A stretch of 64,000 nt of DNA from Arthrobacter sp. AQ5-06 (GCF_003287955.1 NZ_QMKP01000001.1:124001-188000), one strand, 5' to 3'; shown: positions 37,180-46,751, counted from the stretch's first letter. The notes: generated by a model not told the origin, from the letters alone. Numbers and translations: made by a program.

Positions 37180-39000
37180 CTAGTCTTCGATTGTGGCGAT
37201 GACGGCGCCGGCCGAAACCGTCTCACCGGCCACTGCGCTGAGTCCGGTGATGATGCCGGAACGGTGCGCGGTCAGGGGCTGCTCCATCTTCATCGCTTCG
37301 AGAACCACCACCAGGTCACCCTCGGCCACAACGTCGCCGTTGGCCACGGCAACCTTGACGATGGTGCCCTGCATCGGGGAGGTCAGTGCGTCGCCGGCGG
37401 CGGCCGCGGCCGCACCGCCCGAACGGAGGCGTTTCTTGGACTTGCCGGACTTGGCTCCGGAGCCGGCGGCGGAACCCGCCCCGGTCGAACCCAGGGAGGC
37501 CGGCAGGACAACTTCGAGGCGTTTGCCCCCTACTTCAACCACCACACGCTGGCGTTCGCCGGCGTCGCCGCTGGCTTCAGCGGTTCCGTCCGGCGTCCAG
37601 GCGGGAATGTTGTTGACGAATTCGGTTTCAATCCAGCGGGTGTGGATGCTGAAAGGCCCTTCCGCGGGTGCAAAAGCGGGGTCCGAAACAACGGCGAGGT
37701 CGAAGGGGATAACGGTGGGGATGCCTCCCACCACCATTTCCTCCAAGGCGCGCCGCGAACGCTGCAGGGCCTGGGCACGGGTGGCGCCGGTGACGATCAG
37801 CTTGGAGAGCATCGAGTCGAAGTTGCCGCTGATGACATCGCCCTGCTCCACGCCCGAATCGATCCGGATGCCGGGGCCAGTGGGGTTCTTCAAGGTGGTG
37901 ATGGTGCCGGGGGCAGGCATGAAGTTGCGGCCAGGATCCTCGCCGGTGATGCGGAATTCGAACGAGTGGCCGCGGACCTCGGGGTCGCCGTAGCCAAGCT
38001 CCTCGCCGCGCGCCAGCCGGAACTGTTCGCGGACCAGGTCGATGCCCGTGACTTCCTCGGAGACGCAGTGCTCCACCTGCAGGCGGGTGTTGACCTCGAG
38101 GAAAGAGATGGTGCCGTCCTGGCCCACCAGGAACTCGCAGGTCCCGGCGCCGAGGTAACCGGCTTCCTTCAGGATCGCCTTCGAGGATTCGTACAGGCGG
38201 CGGTTCTGCTCTTCCGTGAGGAACGGGGCAGGTGCTTCTTCAACCAGCTTCTGGTTGCGGCGCTGCAGGGAGCAGTCACGCGTGGAGACGACAACGACGT
38301 TGCCGTGGGAGTCCGCGAGGCACTGCGTTTCGACGTGGCGCGGGGCGTCCAGGAAACGTTCAATGAAGCACTCGCCGCGGCCGAAGGCTGCGGTGGCCTC
38401 ACGGACGGCAGATTCGAAGAGCTCCGGGATTTCCTCGCGGGTGCGGGCCACTTTGATGCCGCGGCCGCCGCCGCCGAAGGCTGCCTTGATGGCCACGGGC
38501 AGGCCGAACTTGTCCACGAACTCGAGGATTTCCTCGGCCGACTGCACAGGATCGGCGGTGCCGGGGACCTGGGGGGCGCCCACTTTCTCAGCTATGTGCC
38601 GGGCCTGCACCTTGTCGCCGAGGGCGGAGATGGCGTCAGGGGAGGGGCCGATCCAGGTGATGCCGGCCGCGATGACCTTGGCAGCGAACTCGGCGTTTTC
38701 GGCGAGGAAGCCGTAACCGGGATGGATGCCGTCGGCACCGGACTGGCGGGCAACGTCAATGATCTTGTCCATCACCAGGTAGGACTCCGCGGCGGTGTTG
38801 CCACCCAGGGAGTAGGCCTCGTCGGCAAGCCTGACATGGAGCGCGTCGCGGTCCGGATCGGCGTAGACAGCCACGGAGGCAATGCCCTCGTCGCGTGCCG
38901 CGCGGATGACGCGCACTGCGATTTCGCCTCGGTTTGCGATCAGCACCTTGGTGAGGTTCGACTGCACGGGACTAGCGGACTGCTCCAAATTTGCTGACAA
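37180..39000 (-). CDS. accA3: Acyl-CoA carboxylase alpha subunit (biotin carboxylase plus BCCP)
   Basis: This 606-residue subunit carboxylates and carries biotin for acetyl/propionyl-CoA carboxylase, giving malonyl- or methylmalonyl-CoA. Biotin carboxylase domain: [20 protein letters not shown], the Gly-rich [27 protein letters not shown], and [13 protein letters not shown]. The C-terminal BCCP carries the biotinylated lysine in [11 protein letters not shown]. It is the actinobacterial AccA3/AccBC architecture. Maf follows upstream in the usual order, but the beta and epsilon subunits are over 11 kb away. A 17-bp dyad 92-108 bp before the start is shared with accD. Confidence 0.95.
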   Translation of the reverse strand: MSANLEQSASPVQSNLTKVLIANRGEIAVRVIRAARDEGIASVAVYADPDRDALHVRLADEAYSLGGNTAAESYLVMDKIIDVARQSGADGIHPGYGFLAENAEFAAKVIAAGITWIGPSPDAISALGDKVQARHIAEKVGAPQVPGTADPVQSAEEILEFVDKFGLPVAIKAAFGGGGRGIKVARTREEIPELFESAVREATAAFGRGECFIERFLDAPRHVETQCLADSHGNVVVVSTRDCSLQRRNQKLVEEAPAPFLTEEQNRRLYESSKAILKEAGYLGAGTCEFLVGQDGTISFLEVNTRLQVEHCVSEEVTGIDLVREQFRLARGEELGYGDPEVRGHSFEFRITGEDPGRNFMPAPGTITTLKNPTGPGIRIDSGVEQGDVISGNFDSMLSKLIVTGATRAQALQRSRRALEEMVVGGIPTVIPFDLAVVSDPAFAPAEGPFSIHTRWIETEFVNNIPAWTPDGTAEASGDAGERQRVVVEVGGKRLEVVLPASLGSTGAGSAAGSGAKSGKSKKRLRSGGAAAAAAGDALTSPMQGTIVKVAVANGDVVAEGDLVVVLEAMKMEQPLTAHRSGIITGLSAVAGETVSAGAVIATIED

Positions 39001-39091
39001 GGCGTCTCCTTCTTTCCTTCAGGGAGCCTAGCGCGATTTTGTGGGTTCCGCCGTTATTACTTGCGGTTTCCGCGTGTAAACGGGCGCTGCT

Positions 39092-39108
39092 TTGTAGGGA
39101 ACCTACAA
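39092..39108. promoter_or_regulatory. 17-bp dyad upstream of accA3 (shared with accD)
   Basis: TTGTAGG (39092-39098) pairs perfectly with CCTACAA (39102-39108) around GAA. The element at 52788-52804 before accD has the same 7-3-7 layout and an identical right half, AACCTACAATT. It is a candidate operator for joint control of the carboxylase subunits. Confidence 0.65.
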
Positions 39109-39129
39109 TTGGCCGAAAAATCGCCGCAA

Positions 39130-39816
39130 TTATTCGGCGGACCACAGGTCCGTGATGCGTACGTTTGCGTGCCCGAGGAGACTGCGGAGCGTGGAGACTG
39201 ACAGCCCAACGACGGCGTGCGGGTCCCCGTCGACCTTGCGGATGAACGCGCCGCCCAGACCGTCGATGGTGAAGGAGCCGGCGCAGTGCAGCGGTTCGCC
39301 CGTGGCGATGTACGCGTCGATCTCTTCCGGATCCATGTCCGTGAAGTGGACCTCGGCGGAGGCCACCGCCCCGAGCGTGGCGCCGGATCCCGGTGCCGTG
39401 GTGCCGTCGTCGGGCGCTGCGTCGGTGCCTAACTCGGCGGGCTCGTCATCGGCCGCCGTCGCGCGGCAGTCCACCAGCCAGTGGCCGGTGTGCAGGACCC
39501 CGCTGTTGCCGCTCATCCGCAGCATTCGTTCGCGGGCGACGGCGGCCGTGTACGGTTTGCCGTGCGCCTCGCCGTCGAACTCGAAGACGGAGTCGCAGCC
39601 GATGACCAGCGCGCCCTCCGCTTCCGGCAACGCGGCCACCGCCTCGGCCTTCGCGCGTGCCAGCAGCAGCGCGGTATCGTGCGGATCCGTGACGCCGTAG
39701 CGCGCCTGGACCGCGTCCTCGTCCACGTCGGAGACCATAACGGAGTGCCGGATGCCGGCGTCGGCCAGGAGCTTGGTGCGGGCGGGGGACTGGGAGGCGA
39801 GGATGAGGCGGGTCAC
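39130..39816 (-). CDS. maf: Maf-like nucleotide pyrophosphatase
   Basis: This 228-residue protein of the Maf/Ham1 family hydrolyses non-canonical or canonical nucleoside triphosphates. Signatures are LILASQSPARTKLLADAGI at the N-terminus, VIGCDSVFEFDGEAHGKP, and YIATGEPLHCAGSFTIDGLG. A low-complexity insertion of about 30 residues (Asp/Ala/Gly/Thr-rich, around residues 115-145) is not typical of the family. It lies next to accA3, as in mycobacteria and relatives. The mmpL gene stop is 9 bp away on the same strand. Confidence 0.92.
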   Translation of the reverse strand: MTRLILASQSPARTKLLADAGIRHSVMVSDVDEDAVQARYGVTDPHDTALLLARAKAEAVAALPEAEGALVIGCDSVFEFDGEAHGKPYTAAVARERMLRMSGNSGVLHTGHWLVDCRATAADDEPAELGTDAAPDDGTTAPGSGATLGAVASAEVHFTDMDPEEIDAYIATGEPLHCAGSFTIDGLGGAFIRKVDGDPHAVVGLSVSTLRSLLGHANVRITDLWSAE

Positions 39817-39825
39817 CGTTTCAGC

Positions 39826-42351
39826 CTAGTGGACGGGCTCGGTCAGCTTCCGCGGCTCGTTTTCGCGGCGTTCCAGCCGGGCGCCCTCCACGTCCACATC
39901 CGGGAGGATCCGGTCCAGCCACTTCGGCAGCCACCAGGTCTTTTCGCCCAGCAGGTACATCACAGCCGGGACGATCGTCATGCGGACCACAAACGCATCC
40001 AGCAGCACACCGAACGCCATGGCGAAGCCCAGCGGCCGGACCATGGTCAGGTGGCTGAAGATGAAGCCGGCGAACACACTGACCATGATGATCGCGGCGG
40101 CGGTCACCACGGCGCCGGCATGGCTGAAGCCGATGCGTACGGCCTTTTTCGCCGGGGCGCCATGCATATAGGACTCGCGCATGCCGGATGCGATGAACAC
40201 CTGGTAGTCCATCGCCAGGCCGAACAGCACACCGATCAGGATGATCGGCAGGAAGCTCAGCACCGCGCCGGGATTGGCGACGTCGAACACACCGCCCAGC
40301 CAGCCCCACTGGTAGACGGCCACCACCAGGCCGAACGCGGCGGCCAGGGACAGGAGGAAACCGCCGGTTGCCAGCAGCGGAACCACAATGGAGCGGAACA
40401 CCAGCAGTAGCAGGATGAGGGAAAGCCCGACGACGATCGCCAGGTACGGCGGCAGGGCGTCACCGAGTTTGGTGGAGACATCGATGTTGCCGGCGGTCTG
40501 CCCGGTCAGCCCGATGGTGACACCCGTTTCGGCCTGGATCTGCGTGCCGCGTTCGCGGAGTTCGCTCACCACCTGCACCGTGCCGGCCTTGGCGGGCCCC
40601 CCTTTCGGGATGACCTGGAATACCGCGGTGCGGCGGTCTTCGCTCAGTGCCACCGGCACCGTTGCCACCACGTTGTCCACGCCCCGGATCAGGTCCGCGA
40701 CGTCATACTGCAATTCCTGGGCCTGGGTTTCGTCCAGGCCGGCCGGGAATTCGCCCACCACCACAATAGGTCCGGTGACGCCTTCGCCGAAGCTCCGGGC
40801 GGTGACGTCATAGGCCTGGTAGGCCTCGGAGTCCACCGGTTCGGAGCCGCCGTCGGGCAGGGCGAGCTGGAGCTGCGCGGCTGGCAGGGCAAGCGTGCCG
40901 AGCAGGAGCACGCCGGCGACGAGCGCCACGACGGGGTGCCTGGTGACCAGGCCGCCCCAGCCCCGGGTGCTCTTTTCCTCATCCTTGGCTTGGTCGGCAA
41001 CCTCGTGGCCGGCCTCGGCGTTGTGGGCATCGGCCTTGGCCCAGGCGCGCCGGGAAATGACGCGCCGGCCGATCAGGGACAGCATGGCGGGGGTCAGGGT
41101 GAGCGCCACCAGGACGGCCACCGCGACGGTGCCGGCCGCGGCCAGGCCCATCACGCTCAGGAACGGCAGCCCGGGCACCACCAGGGCGGCGAGGGCAATG
41201 ATGACCGTCAGGCCGGCAAAAAGCACCGCGTTGCCCGAGGTTCCCGTGGCGCGCGCCACGGATTCCTCGGGGCCCATGCCCGCCAGCAGCTGGGTCCGGT
41301 GCCGGTTGACGATGAACAGGGAGTAGTCGATGCCCACGGCGAGGCCCAGCATGAGCGCGAGCATGGGGGAGATGGAGCTCATCTCGAAGGCGCCGGACAG
41401 GGCGAACGTGATGCCCACCCCGACACCAACGCCGATGACGGCCATCAGCAGCGGCAGGCCCGCTGCGATGAGCGTGCCGAGCATCAGGATCAGGACCAGG
41501 GCCGCCACCCCGATGCCGATGATTTCGGCCGTGCCGAAGAGTTCTGAAATGTCTTCGGTGATTTCCTTGCTGGCCAGTGCCGTCACGCCTTCGGACGAGG
41601 TCTCATGCGCGATGTCCTGCACCTGCTGGCGTACCGCCGGGGTGAGGGCGTTGATGGAGGTGTTGAACTGCACCTGGGCCACGGCCGCCTGGCCGTCTGC
41701 CGAGACGAAGCGGATCCCGCCGGAAGCTTCCGCTTGCCGCTTGCCAAGGTCCAGCTTGGACTTGGCGGCCTGCAGTTCCTGAGTGCCGGCGTCGAGCTGC
41801 GCCTGGCCCTGTGCCAGGGCGGCTTTTTGTGCACCGAGCTGGGCCTCGATCATGGCTGCGGGTGCGCCGCCGGCGGCGAGCTGCCGCTCCGCGGCGTTCA
41901 GCTGCGCTGTGCCGGCGTCGATCTCGGCACGTGAGGCATCCAGGCGGGCCTGGCCCGCGGCATGCTGCAGCTCGCCGTCGGCGATGGTCTGCCCCGCCTG
42001 GTCCAGCCGGGCCTGCGTGGCGAACGGATCCACCGTGGCCTTGACGTCAGGCAGGTCACCAAGCTTGGTCAGGGCAGCCGTGACGGCGGCGCGGCTCCCG
42101 TCAGTAAAGCCGCCTTCCGGGGCTTCAAAGACGATAGTGGCAGAGCCGCCCGACGCTGCCGGAAGTTCCTGCTTCAGTTTGTCCGCGATCCGCTGGGTCT
42201 CAGTGCCCGGAATCTGGAAGTTGTTGGACAGCGTGCCGTGCAAGGCGGCTGCGGATCCGCCCACGGCCACCAGCGCCGCGAGCCAGAGCGAAATGACCAG
42301 CCAGCGGTGGCGGTAGGAGAACTTGCCGAGGCGGTAGAGCAGCAGGGCCAT
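39826..42351 (-). CDS. MMPL-family RND transporter
   Basis: This 841-residue membrane exporter has two sets of about six helices. The first helix follows the start (RLGKFSYRHRWLVISLWLAAL). An extracytoplasmic region at about 110-195 is a predicted coiled coil with repeated L-D/A-x-G spacing (ARLDASRAEIDAGTAQLNAA). MMPL signatures include LMLGLAVGIDYSLFIVNRHR and GVLFGLAMDYQVFIASGMRE, where the Asp-Tyr pairs relay protons. The substrate is perhaps a lipid or drug. The frame runs further upstream, but ATG 42351 gives the family N-terminus and lies 1 bp after the tetR stop, an operon. Confidence 0.93.
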   Translation of the reverse strand: MALLLYRLGKFSYRHRWLVISLWLAALVAVGGSAAALHGTLSNNFQIPGTETQRIADKLKQELPAASGGSATIVFEAPEGGFTDGSRAAVTAALTKLGDLPDVKATVDPFATQARLDQAGQTIADGELQHAAGQARLDASRAEIDAGTAQLNAAERQLAAGGAPAAMIEAQLGAQKAALAQGQAQLDAGTQELQAAKSKLDLGKRQAEASGGIRFVSADGQAAVAQVQFNTSINALTPAVRQQVQDIAHETSSEGVTALASKEITEDISELFGTAEIIGIGVAALVLILMLGTLIAAGLPLLMAVIGVGVGVGITFALSGAFEMSSISPMLALMLGLAVGIDYSLFIVNRHRTQLLAGMGPEESVARATGTSGNAVLFAGLTVIIALAALVVPGLPFLSVMGLAAAGTVAVAVLVALTLTPAMLSLIGRRVISRRAWAKADAHNAEAGHEVADQAKDEEKSTRGWGGLVTRHPVVALVAGVLLLGTLALPAAQLQLALPDGGSEPVDSEAYQAYDVTARSFGEGVTGPIVVVGEFPAGLDETQAQELQYDVADLIRGVDNVVATVPVALSEDRRTAVFQVIPKGGPAKAGTVQVVSELRERGTQIQAETGVTIGLTGQTAGNIDVSTKLGDALPPYLAIVVGLSLILLLLVFRSIVVPLLATGGFLLSLAAAFGLVVAVYQWGWLGGVFDVANPGAVLSFLPIILIGVLFGLAMDYQVFIASGMRESYMHGAPAKKAVRIGFSHAGAVVTAAAIIMVSVFAGFIFSHLTMVRPLGFAMAFGVLLDAFVVRMTIVPAVMYLLGEKTWWLPKWLDRILPDVDVEGARLERRENEPRKLTEPVH

Positions 42352-42352
42352 G

Positions 42353-43042
42353 TCAGAGCCGTTCTTTGAGGAGGTGGGTAGTGGCAGTCGTGGGCGTCGC
42401 GGAGGGGCCGGCTGCCGGAACAGGATGGCCGAAGCCGGAGCCGAGGTGGCCCATGGCGTCAATGAGCAGTTGCCGCAGGACAGCGAGTGATGCGGGTGAG
42501 AGATCGGCGCCGCATTGGGCGAACCACACGTCCATGGCCGCCTTCCCGCAGGAGATGACGGAGCCTGCAAGGGCGCGCAGGTACAGTTCGTCGACGACGG
42601 CGCCCGGGTTTCCGGCGAAACGCTCCCGGGCCGCGCTGATGATCTCTTCGGTGCAGTGGTCCCACGCCTCAAGTTCGGACCGGGACAGGACCGCGTTGTC
42701 CTGGGTGAGGGTGAAGAGTTCAGCCAGGGGCGCCACCGTCATGGGGTCGGCCAGCTGCATCAGGGCCGCGCGCGCGGATTCGAGGATGGGCTCGTCGGCG
42801 GGCCGCTGCCGGAACTGCTGAAGGGCGTTGTCCAGAAACCCGTGCGTCATGGAGGCCAGCGCGGCCTCGGTGCTGCTGAAGTAGTTGAAGAAGGTGCGGC
42901 GCGAGATCCCGGCTGACTCGGCGATTTCTTCCACCGTGAAATTCCCGGGTCCCTGGGCGCGCAGCAGGGTCAACGCGGCATCGGTGATGGCCTGGCGGGT
43001 GGCGGCTTTGTTCAGCTCACGGCGCGAGAGAAGTTCGGGCAT
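42353..43042 (-). CDS. TetR-family transcriptional regulator
   Basis: This 229-residue protein has an N-terminal TetR helix-turn-helix (KAATRQAITDAALTLLRAQG, FTVEEIAESAGISRRTFFNYFSS) and a helical ligand-binding C-terminal domain. It is immediately upstream of, and co-transcribed with, the MMPL exporter, so it most likely represses it in response to an exported compound. A perfect 7-2-7 palindrome lies 13-28 bp before its ATG, which fits autoregulation. The C-terminal about 20 residues are Pro/Thr-rich. Confidence 0.93.
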   Translation of the reverse strand: MPELLSRRELNKAATRQAITDAALTLLRAQGPGNFTVEEIAESAGISRRTFFNYFSSTEAALASMTHGFLDNALQQFRQRPADEPILESARAALMQLADPMTVAPLAELFTLTQDNAVLSRSELEAWDHCTEEIISAARERFAGNPGAVVDELYLRALAGSVISCGKAAMDVWFAQCGADLSPASLAVLRQLLIDAMGHLGSGFGHPVPAAGPSATPTTATTHLLKERL

Positions 43043-43054
43043 GAAATTACACTA

Positions 43055-43070
43055 CGTGCAAGTTTGCACG
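43055..43070. promoter_or_regulatory. Palindromic operator candidate for the TetR-MMPL operon
   Basis: CGTGCAA (43055-43061) and TTGCACG (43064-43070) form a perfect inverted repeat with a 2-bp centre, just upstream of the tetR start. Size, symmetry and position are typical of a TetR autoregulatory site. Confidence 0.65.
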
Positions 43071-43202
43071 CCGCGCAAGGTGATTCACAGGAAGATGAAA
43101 GGTTCCCGACAGCTGAGCCTGAAGCTGGCGCCGGACACTGGACGAGTTCCGTCTGGGACATCTTGACCAGCCGTCATCGGACGGCAGATCCAGGGGACAA
43201 GA

Positions 43203-43403
43203 ATGGTACGCACAAAGAGAATTGCCCTTGGCCTCACTACCACCGCGCTGGCCCTTGGCGTCGGGATCGGCGTCGCCGGACGCGCCGCGGCTCTGAAGAC
43301 CCGCCTGGATCAGGCCGTCACTGACGGCAAGCTGACCCAGGCCGAGGCGGACGCCGTGACCAAGGCTGTCCAGAACGGAGTCATCGGAGGTGGCGGCCGC
43401 TAG
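43203..43403 (+). CDS. Small putative exported protein, function unknown
   Basis: This 66-residue protein has a basic N-terminus and a hydrophobic stretch (LGLTTTALALGVGIGVAG), which is a signal peptide or anchor. The rest is a short helical part with DGKLTQAEADAVTKAVQNG, similar to repeated helical units seen in actinobacterial secreted proteins. It ends GGGGR. GGGGACAAGA precedes the ATG. It is flanked by the tetR promoter region and by a palindromic repeat after the stop. It may be a real small gene. No homologue function is known to me. Confidence 0.6.
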   Translation: MVRTKRIALGLTTTALALGVGIGVAGRAAALKTRLDQAVTDGKLTQAEADAVTKAVQNGVIGGGGR

Positions 43404-43424
43404 CGCAAAGCACCCCGCCCCAAA

Positions 43425-43487
43425 GAGTTTTTGTCCAGATAATGACCCTTAGAGCGTTTCCTGGGCGCATTATCTGGACAAAAACTC
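43425..43487. repeat. Palindromic intergenic repeat, copy 2 (20-bp stem)
   Basis: Positions 43425-43444 pair perfectly with 43468-43487 around a 23-nt loop. The stem GAGTTTTTGTCCAGATAATG is identical to copy 1 at 18131-18197, while the loop is unrelated. It lies between two converging gene ends, a place where a bidirectional terminator would work. Confidence 0.85.
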
Positions 43488-43517
43488 GGGAGAGGGGGTG
43501 TGGCGGGGCTGCTGCGG

Positions 43518-44981
43518 TCAGGCCTTCGCGTCGGCCAGTTCGCGTCCGGCTTCCGGCGAGTCAGCACCTTCGGTGATGGCGGAGGGATCCGCAGCGGAGG
43601 AGTCGGCGTCGTCGTCCACAAACGGAGTGCCGTTGCGGGGCGCGTTGTAGAGCGCCTCGTCGAGCATGCCCTGGCGCTTGGCCACGATGGTGGGCACGAG
43701 AGCCTGGCCCGCGACGTTGACCGCCGTGCGGCCCATGTCCAAAATGGGGTCCACAGCGAGCAGGAGTCCGACGCCGGCCAGGGGCAGCCCCAGCGTGGAG
43801 AGCGTCAGGGTGAGCATCACCACGGCGCCCGTAGTGCCGGCAGTTGCGGCGGAACCAAGGACCGAGACGAGCGCGATGAGGAGGTAGTGGCTGACATCCA
43901 GCTGGACGCCGAAGAACTGGGCCACAAAGATGGCGGAGATCGCGGGGTAGATCGCGGCGCAGCCGTCCATCTTGGTGGTGGCGCCCAGAGGCACGGCGAA
44001 GGAAGCGTAGGCGCGGGGAACACCCAGGCTGCGCTCCGTGACGCGCTGGGTCAGCGGCAGGGTTCCGATCGAGGAGCGGGACACAAACGCCAGCTGCACG
44101 GCAGGCCAGACCCCGGAGAAGTACTGCTTCACGGACAGGCCGTGCGAGCGGATCAGGGCCGGGTAAACCACAAACAGCACCAGGGCCAGTCCCACGTAGA
44201 TGGCGAAGGTGAACTTGCCGAGCGCGCCGATGGTGTCCCAGCCGTAGACGGCCGCGGCGTTGCCGATCAGGCCAACTGTGCCGAGCGGGGCGATGCGGAT
44301 GATCCACCAAAGGACCTTCTGGATGACGGCCAGCGCCGAAGCGTTGAGGTTCAGGAACGGCTCGGCAGCCTTGCCCACCTTGAGTGCGGCGACGCCGACG
44401 GCGATGGCAATCACCAGGATCTGGAGCACGTTGAAGCTGATAGAGGTGCTGACCGTGGTGGCCGCGGTGGCGCTTTCAGTCACGGTGGAACTGGCTCCAA
44501 GGCCAAGGAAGTTCTTGGGGAACAGCCCGATCAGGAAGGACCACCAGTCACCGGACTTTCCGGCGTACTTGGCCTCCTGGGTGATGCCGGTGTTGGCGCC
44601 GGGCTGCAGGAGCACGCCGAGGCCGATGCCGATCACGACGGCGATCAGGGAGGTGATGGCAAACCAGAGCAGGGTGTTCCACGCCAGCTTGGCGGCGTTG
44701 GAGACCTGGCGCAGGTTTGAGATCGAGCTCACCACGGCGGTGAAGATCAGCGGAACTACTGCGGTCTGCAGCAGCGAAACGTAGCTGGAGCCGATGGTCT
44801 GCAGCGTGGCGCCAAGGCCGTTGGGGGCCTCCTTGGTGCTGCCCGTGTACTTGGCCAGCAGGCCTAGTCCCAGGCCCACGATGAGGGCGGCGATGATCTG
44901 GAAACCGAACGAGCCAGCCCACTTGGGCAGCTGGAAGCCGGTTTTTCCTGCGGATTCGGGGGTGCGGGTTTGAGTGCTCAC
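43518..44981 (-). CDS. Dicarboxylate/amino acid:cation symporter (DAACS family)
   Basis: This 487-residue membrane transporter is of the GltP/DctA family. Family signatures are GLLAKYTGSTKEAPNG, TVVPLIFTAVVSSISNL (read as AVVPLIFTAVVSSI), the serine-rich hairpin AFVSRSSIGTLPLTQRV, the substrate segment PLGATTKMDGCAAIYP, and DPILDMGRTAVNVAGQ with the conserved Asp and Asn. It takes up dicarboxylates or acidic amino acids with protons or Na+. The exact substrate is unclear. The N-terminal 20 residues are polar. About 180 bp separate its start from the Tn3 remnant. They hold its promoter and no gene. Confidence 0.92.
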   Translation of the reverse strand: MSTQTRTPESAGKTGFQLPKWAGSFGFQIIAALIVGLGLGLLAKYTGSTKEAPNGLGATLQTIGSSYVSLLQTAVVPLIFTAVVSSISNLRQVSNAAKLAWNTLLWFAITSLIAVVIGIGLGVLLQPGANTGITQEAKYAGKSGDWWSFLIGLFPKNFLGLGASSTVTESATAATTVSTSISFNVLQILVIAIAVGVAALKVGKAAEPFLNLNASALAVIQKVLWWIIRIAPLGTVGLIGNAAAVYGWDTIGALGKFTFAIYVGLALVLFVVYPALIRSHGLSVKQYFSGVWPAVQLAFVSRSSIGTLPLTQRVTERSLGVPRAYASFAVPLGATTKMDGCAAIYPAISAIFVAQFFGVQLDVSHYLLIALVSVLGSAATAGTTGAVVMLTLTLSTLGLPLAGVGLLLAVDPILDMGRTAVNVAGQALVPTIVAKRQGMLDEALYNAPRNGTPFVDDDADSSAADPSAITEGADSPEAGRELADAKA

Positions 44982-45162
44982 GAGAACACGCTAGGCCGCC
45001 CCACTTATCACAGCGAACAGATGTTGAGAAATATTACGCACCCCGTCGCCATAACAAGCGAAGAATTCCCGTAAATCCGCCGTCATATCAGGCAATTATG
45101 AAGTTATTCCCAGCGGAGATGTGGCAAGAGTCTCACCAGCGGAAGCCCGGAGGGGACGCCTT

Positions 45163-45200
45163 GGGGTCTGAGGAGGATCGGTACGGAAATTCACGCTAAG
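45163..45200 (+). repeat. Left terminal inverted repeat of the Tn3 remnant
   Basis: This 38-bp end starts GGGGTCTGAGG and finishes TTCACGCTAAG. It differs from the right end at three positions only. It lies 41 bp from the stop of the broken resolvase. Confidence 0.9.
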
Positions 45201-45241
45201 GACGCATCGGTGTTGATTCCGGCGTGGACGGCGAAATGGTT

Positions 45242-45822
45242 CTAACTGGCGGTGTCGCCGGCGCGTTTGATGGCATGGTAAACGGTTGAACGCGCTACTG
45301 CGAAGAGTTCGGCAAGTTCCACTGTCGTGTGTGTCCCTGCTCGGTGAACGGAGACCAGGTGGGCTTCCTGTTTCTTTGAGAGCTTGGGTTGTTTCCCGCG
45401 CAGCCGGCCCTTTGCCTTGGCGACGGCCATGCCTTCCCGGGTTGTGCCCGGATCAGGTCTGCGTCGAATTCGGCGACCATGGCAAGGATGTTGAAGAGGA
45501 GCCGGCCCACGGGATCGGTTGGATCATGGACGGAACCGGCGATGCTTAGCTTGACTTCGCGGCGGGTGAGCTCATCGATCCTTCGCATCGCGCAGCGACC
45601 TCGCCAGGCGGTCGAGTTTGGTCACGACAAGCGTGTCCCCAGCCCGGCGGGCGGCCAAGGCTTCCCTGTGCCCGGGCCGCGCCCGGTTGGTGCCTGGTGA
45701 GGCCCTGGTCGGTGAACGTCTTCTCCGGCGTCACCCCAAGAGCAGCCAAGGCATACTTCTGGGCGGTGAGGTCTTGGTCGTTGGTGGATACGCGGGGCGT
45801 ATCCGATGAGGAGTCCGGTCAT
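45242..45822 (-). pseudogene. tnpR: Tn3-type serine resolvase, multiple frameshifts
   Basis: The pieces of one serine recombinase appear in three frames. ATG 45822 gives MTGLLIGYA, then the frame jumps. AALGVTPEKTFTDQGLT follows in the second frame. The catalytic-core part VTKLDRLARSLRDA is reached only by further shifts. RRIDELTRREVKLSIAGSV and FNILAMVAEFDADLIRAQ lie in a third frame. The C-terminal helix-turn-helix (LSKKQEAHLVSVHRAGTHTT, AVARSTVYHAIKRAG) is in a fourth segment. Single-base insertions near 45795 and in the LT|GTNR region, and a one-base loss after LIRA, would restore it. The product is inactive as read. Confidence 0.85.
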
Positions 45823-46009
45823 CGTTTTGAATGTACCGGTTAGCCCCCTTCACCGGTCATGCCGAGGTCGGAATAACACCGGGTATTTTTGCGGGCGGGC
45901 CAAACGGGAATCGACCGGCCACGGAAACACGCCGATTTTTTGATGAGGTTCTTTCTCTATGCGACTACTGGCGCGGGGTGCGCTATTGACGCCCGATTCA
46001 GGCTATCGG

Positions 46010-46360
46010 CTAACTGGTCTCGTTAGTCGGGTGGGGCTCGCTGGATATAGGTCGTCGTTCGGCGTGTGCTGTGGCGGTGGGCGGTCCCTGCCACATCTTG
46101 ATGAAACGCGGCAGGCCTTTGCCTCGCTCTGATGCCGAGGACAGGACGGACACTGGTGAAGGCGGTTCCTTCCAGAACTGGACTAGGTGCCGCTCGACCG
46201 GTGATTCAACGACCTCGTCAAAGGCTGTGTCCCGGCCGGTGGCGTGAAGCCGGGCACGGTAGCTGCCCTTTTCATTGCCCGTGATGGTCCCGACATCCTT
46301 CATTTCCCAGCCCGTGGGTGTGTTGAAGTACGCTCGGCCCTCCGGGAACATCAAGGACAC
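46010..46360 (-). CDS. Unnamed actinobacterial protein fragment, inverted relative of 46752-47125
   Basis: This 116-residue frame starts at GTG 46360. The central part GSYRARLHATGRD and the later HLVQFWKEPPSPVSVLSSASERG match a second frame 400 bp away on the other strand (GSYRLRVSAKGRD, then YLLQMWPAPPQPDAVLRTGSE). Both resemble a family of unnamed actinobacterial proteins. The frame is open a few codons upstream (reading LDIHEVSLMFPEG), so the N-terminal part is probably missing and this is a fragment. The function is unknown. It lies between the broken resolvase and dinB inside the Tn3 remnant. Confidence 0.5.
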   Translation of the reverse strand: MSLMFPEGRAYFNTPTGWEMKDVGTITGNEKGSYRARLHATGRDTAFDEVVESPVERHLVQFWKEPPSPVSVLSSASERGKGLPRFIKMWQGPPTATAHAERRPISSEPHPTNETS

Positions 46361-46751
46361 CTCGTGGATGTCTAATGACGAAAGCTGCCGATTCGATCAC
46401 AGGCCCTGCCTTTCAAGCAATGTGGACACGGAACGTGCCTGCTTCGATTACCCGCATTGGAACATAAAGGACGCTGGCCAGTACAGAGCAAGTTCCGAGC
46501 GTCTTAGGTTCCAGGAAGGTGACAAGACTGGACCTAGCGTTGCATCGGAGGGCCGTGAAAGGTCGGATCAGGATGCACCCAGGAGGTGGCGGCAGCCAAA
46601 ACCGTCCCCTTCAGCGTTCCCCATTTCGGGACATCTCTTCGTGGAACCTCGGCATGGCGGCCTCTGGTACTGACCGGCAAGTTCCAGCGCGGCCGTATCC
46701 TGATGCTGTGGAACGAGTGCTTTTGGACCAAATTGTCGAGACCGACTTGGG

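Noticed and set aside
37159..38997. 612-residue frame on the plus strand over accA3
   Set aside because: It is the exact antisense of accA3, with low-complexity Gly/Arg/His-rich translation. High-GC genes commonly leave such open frames.
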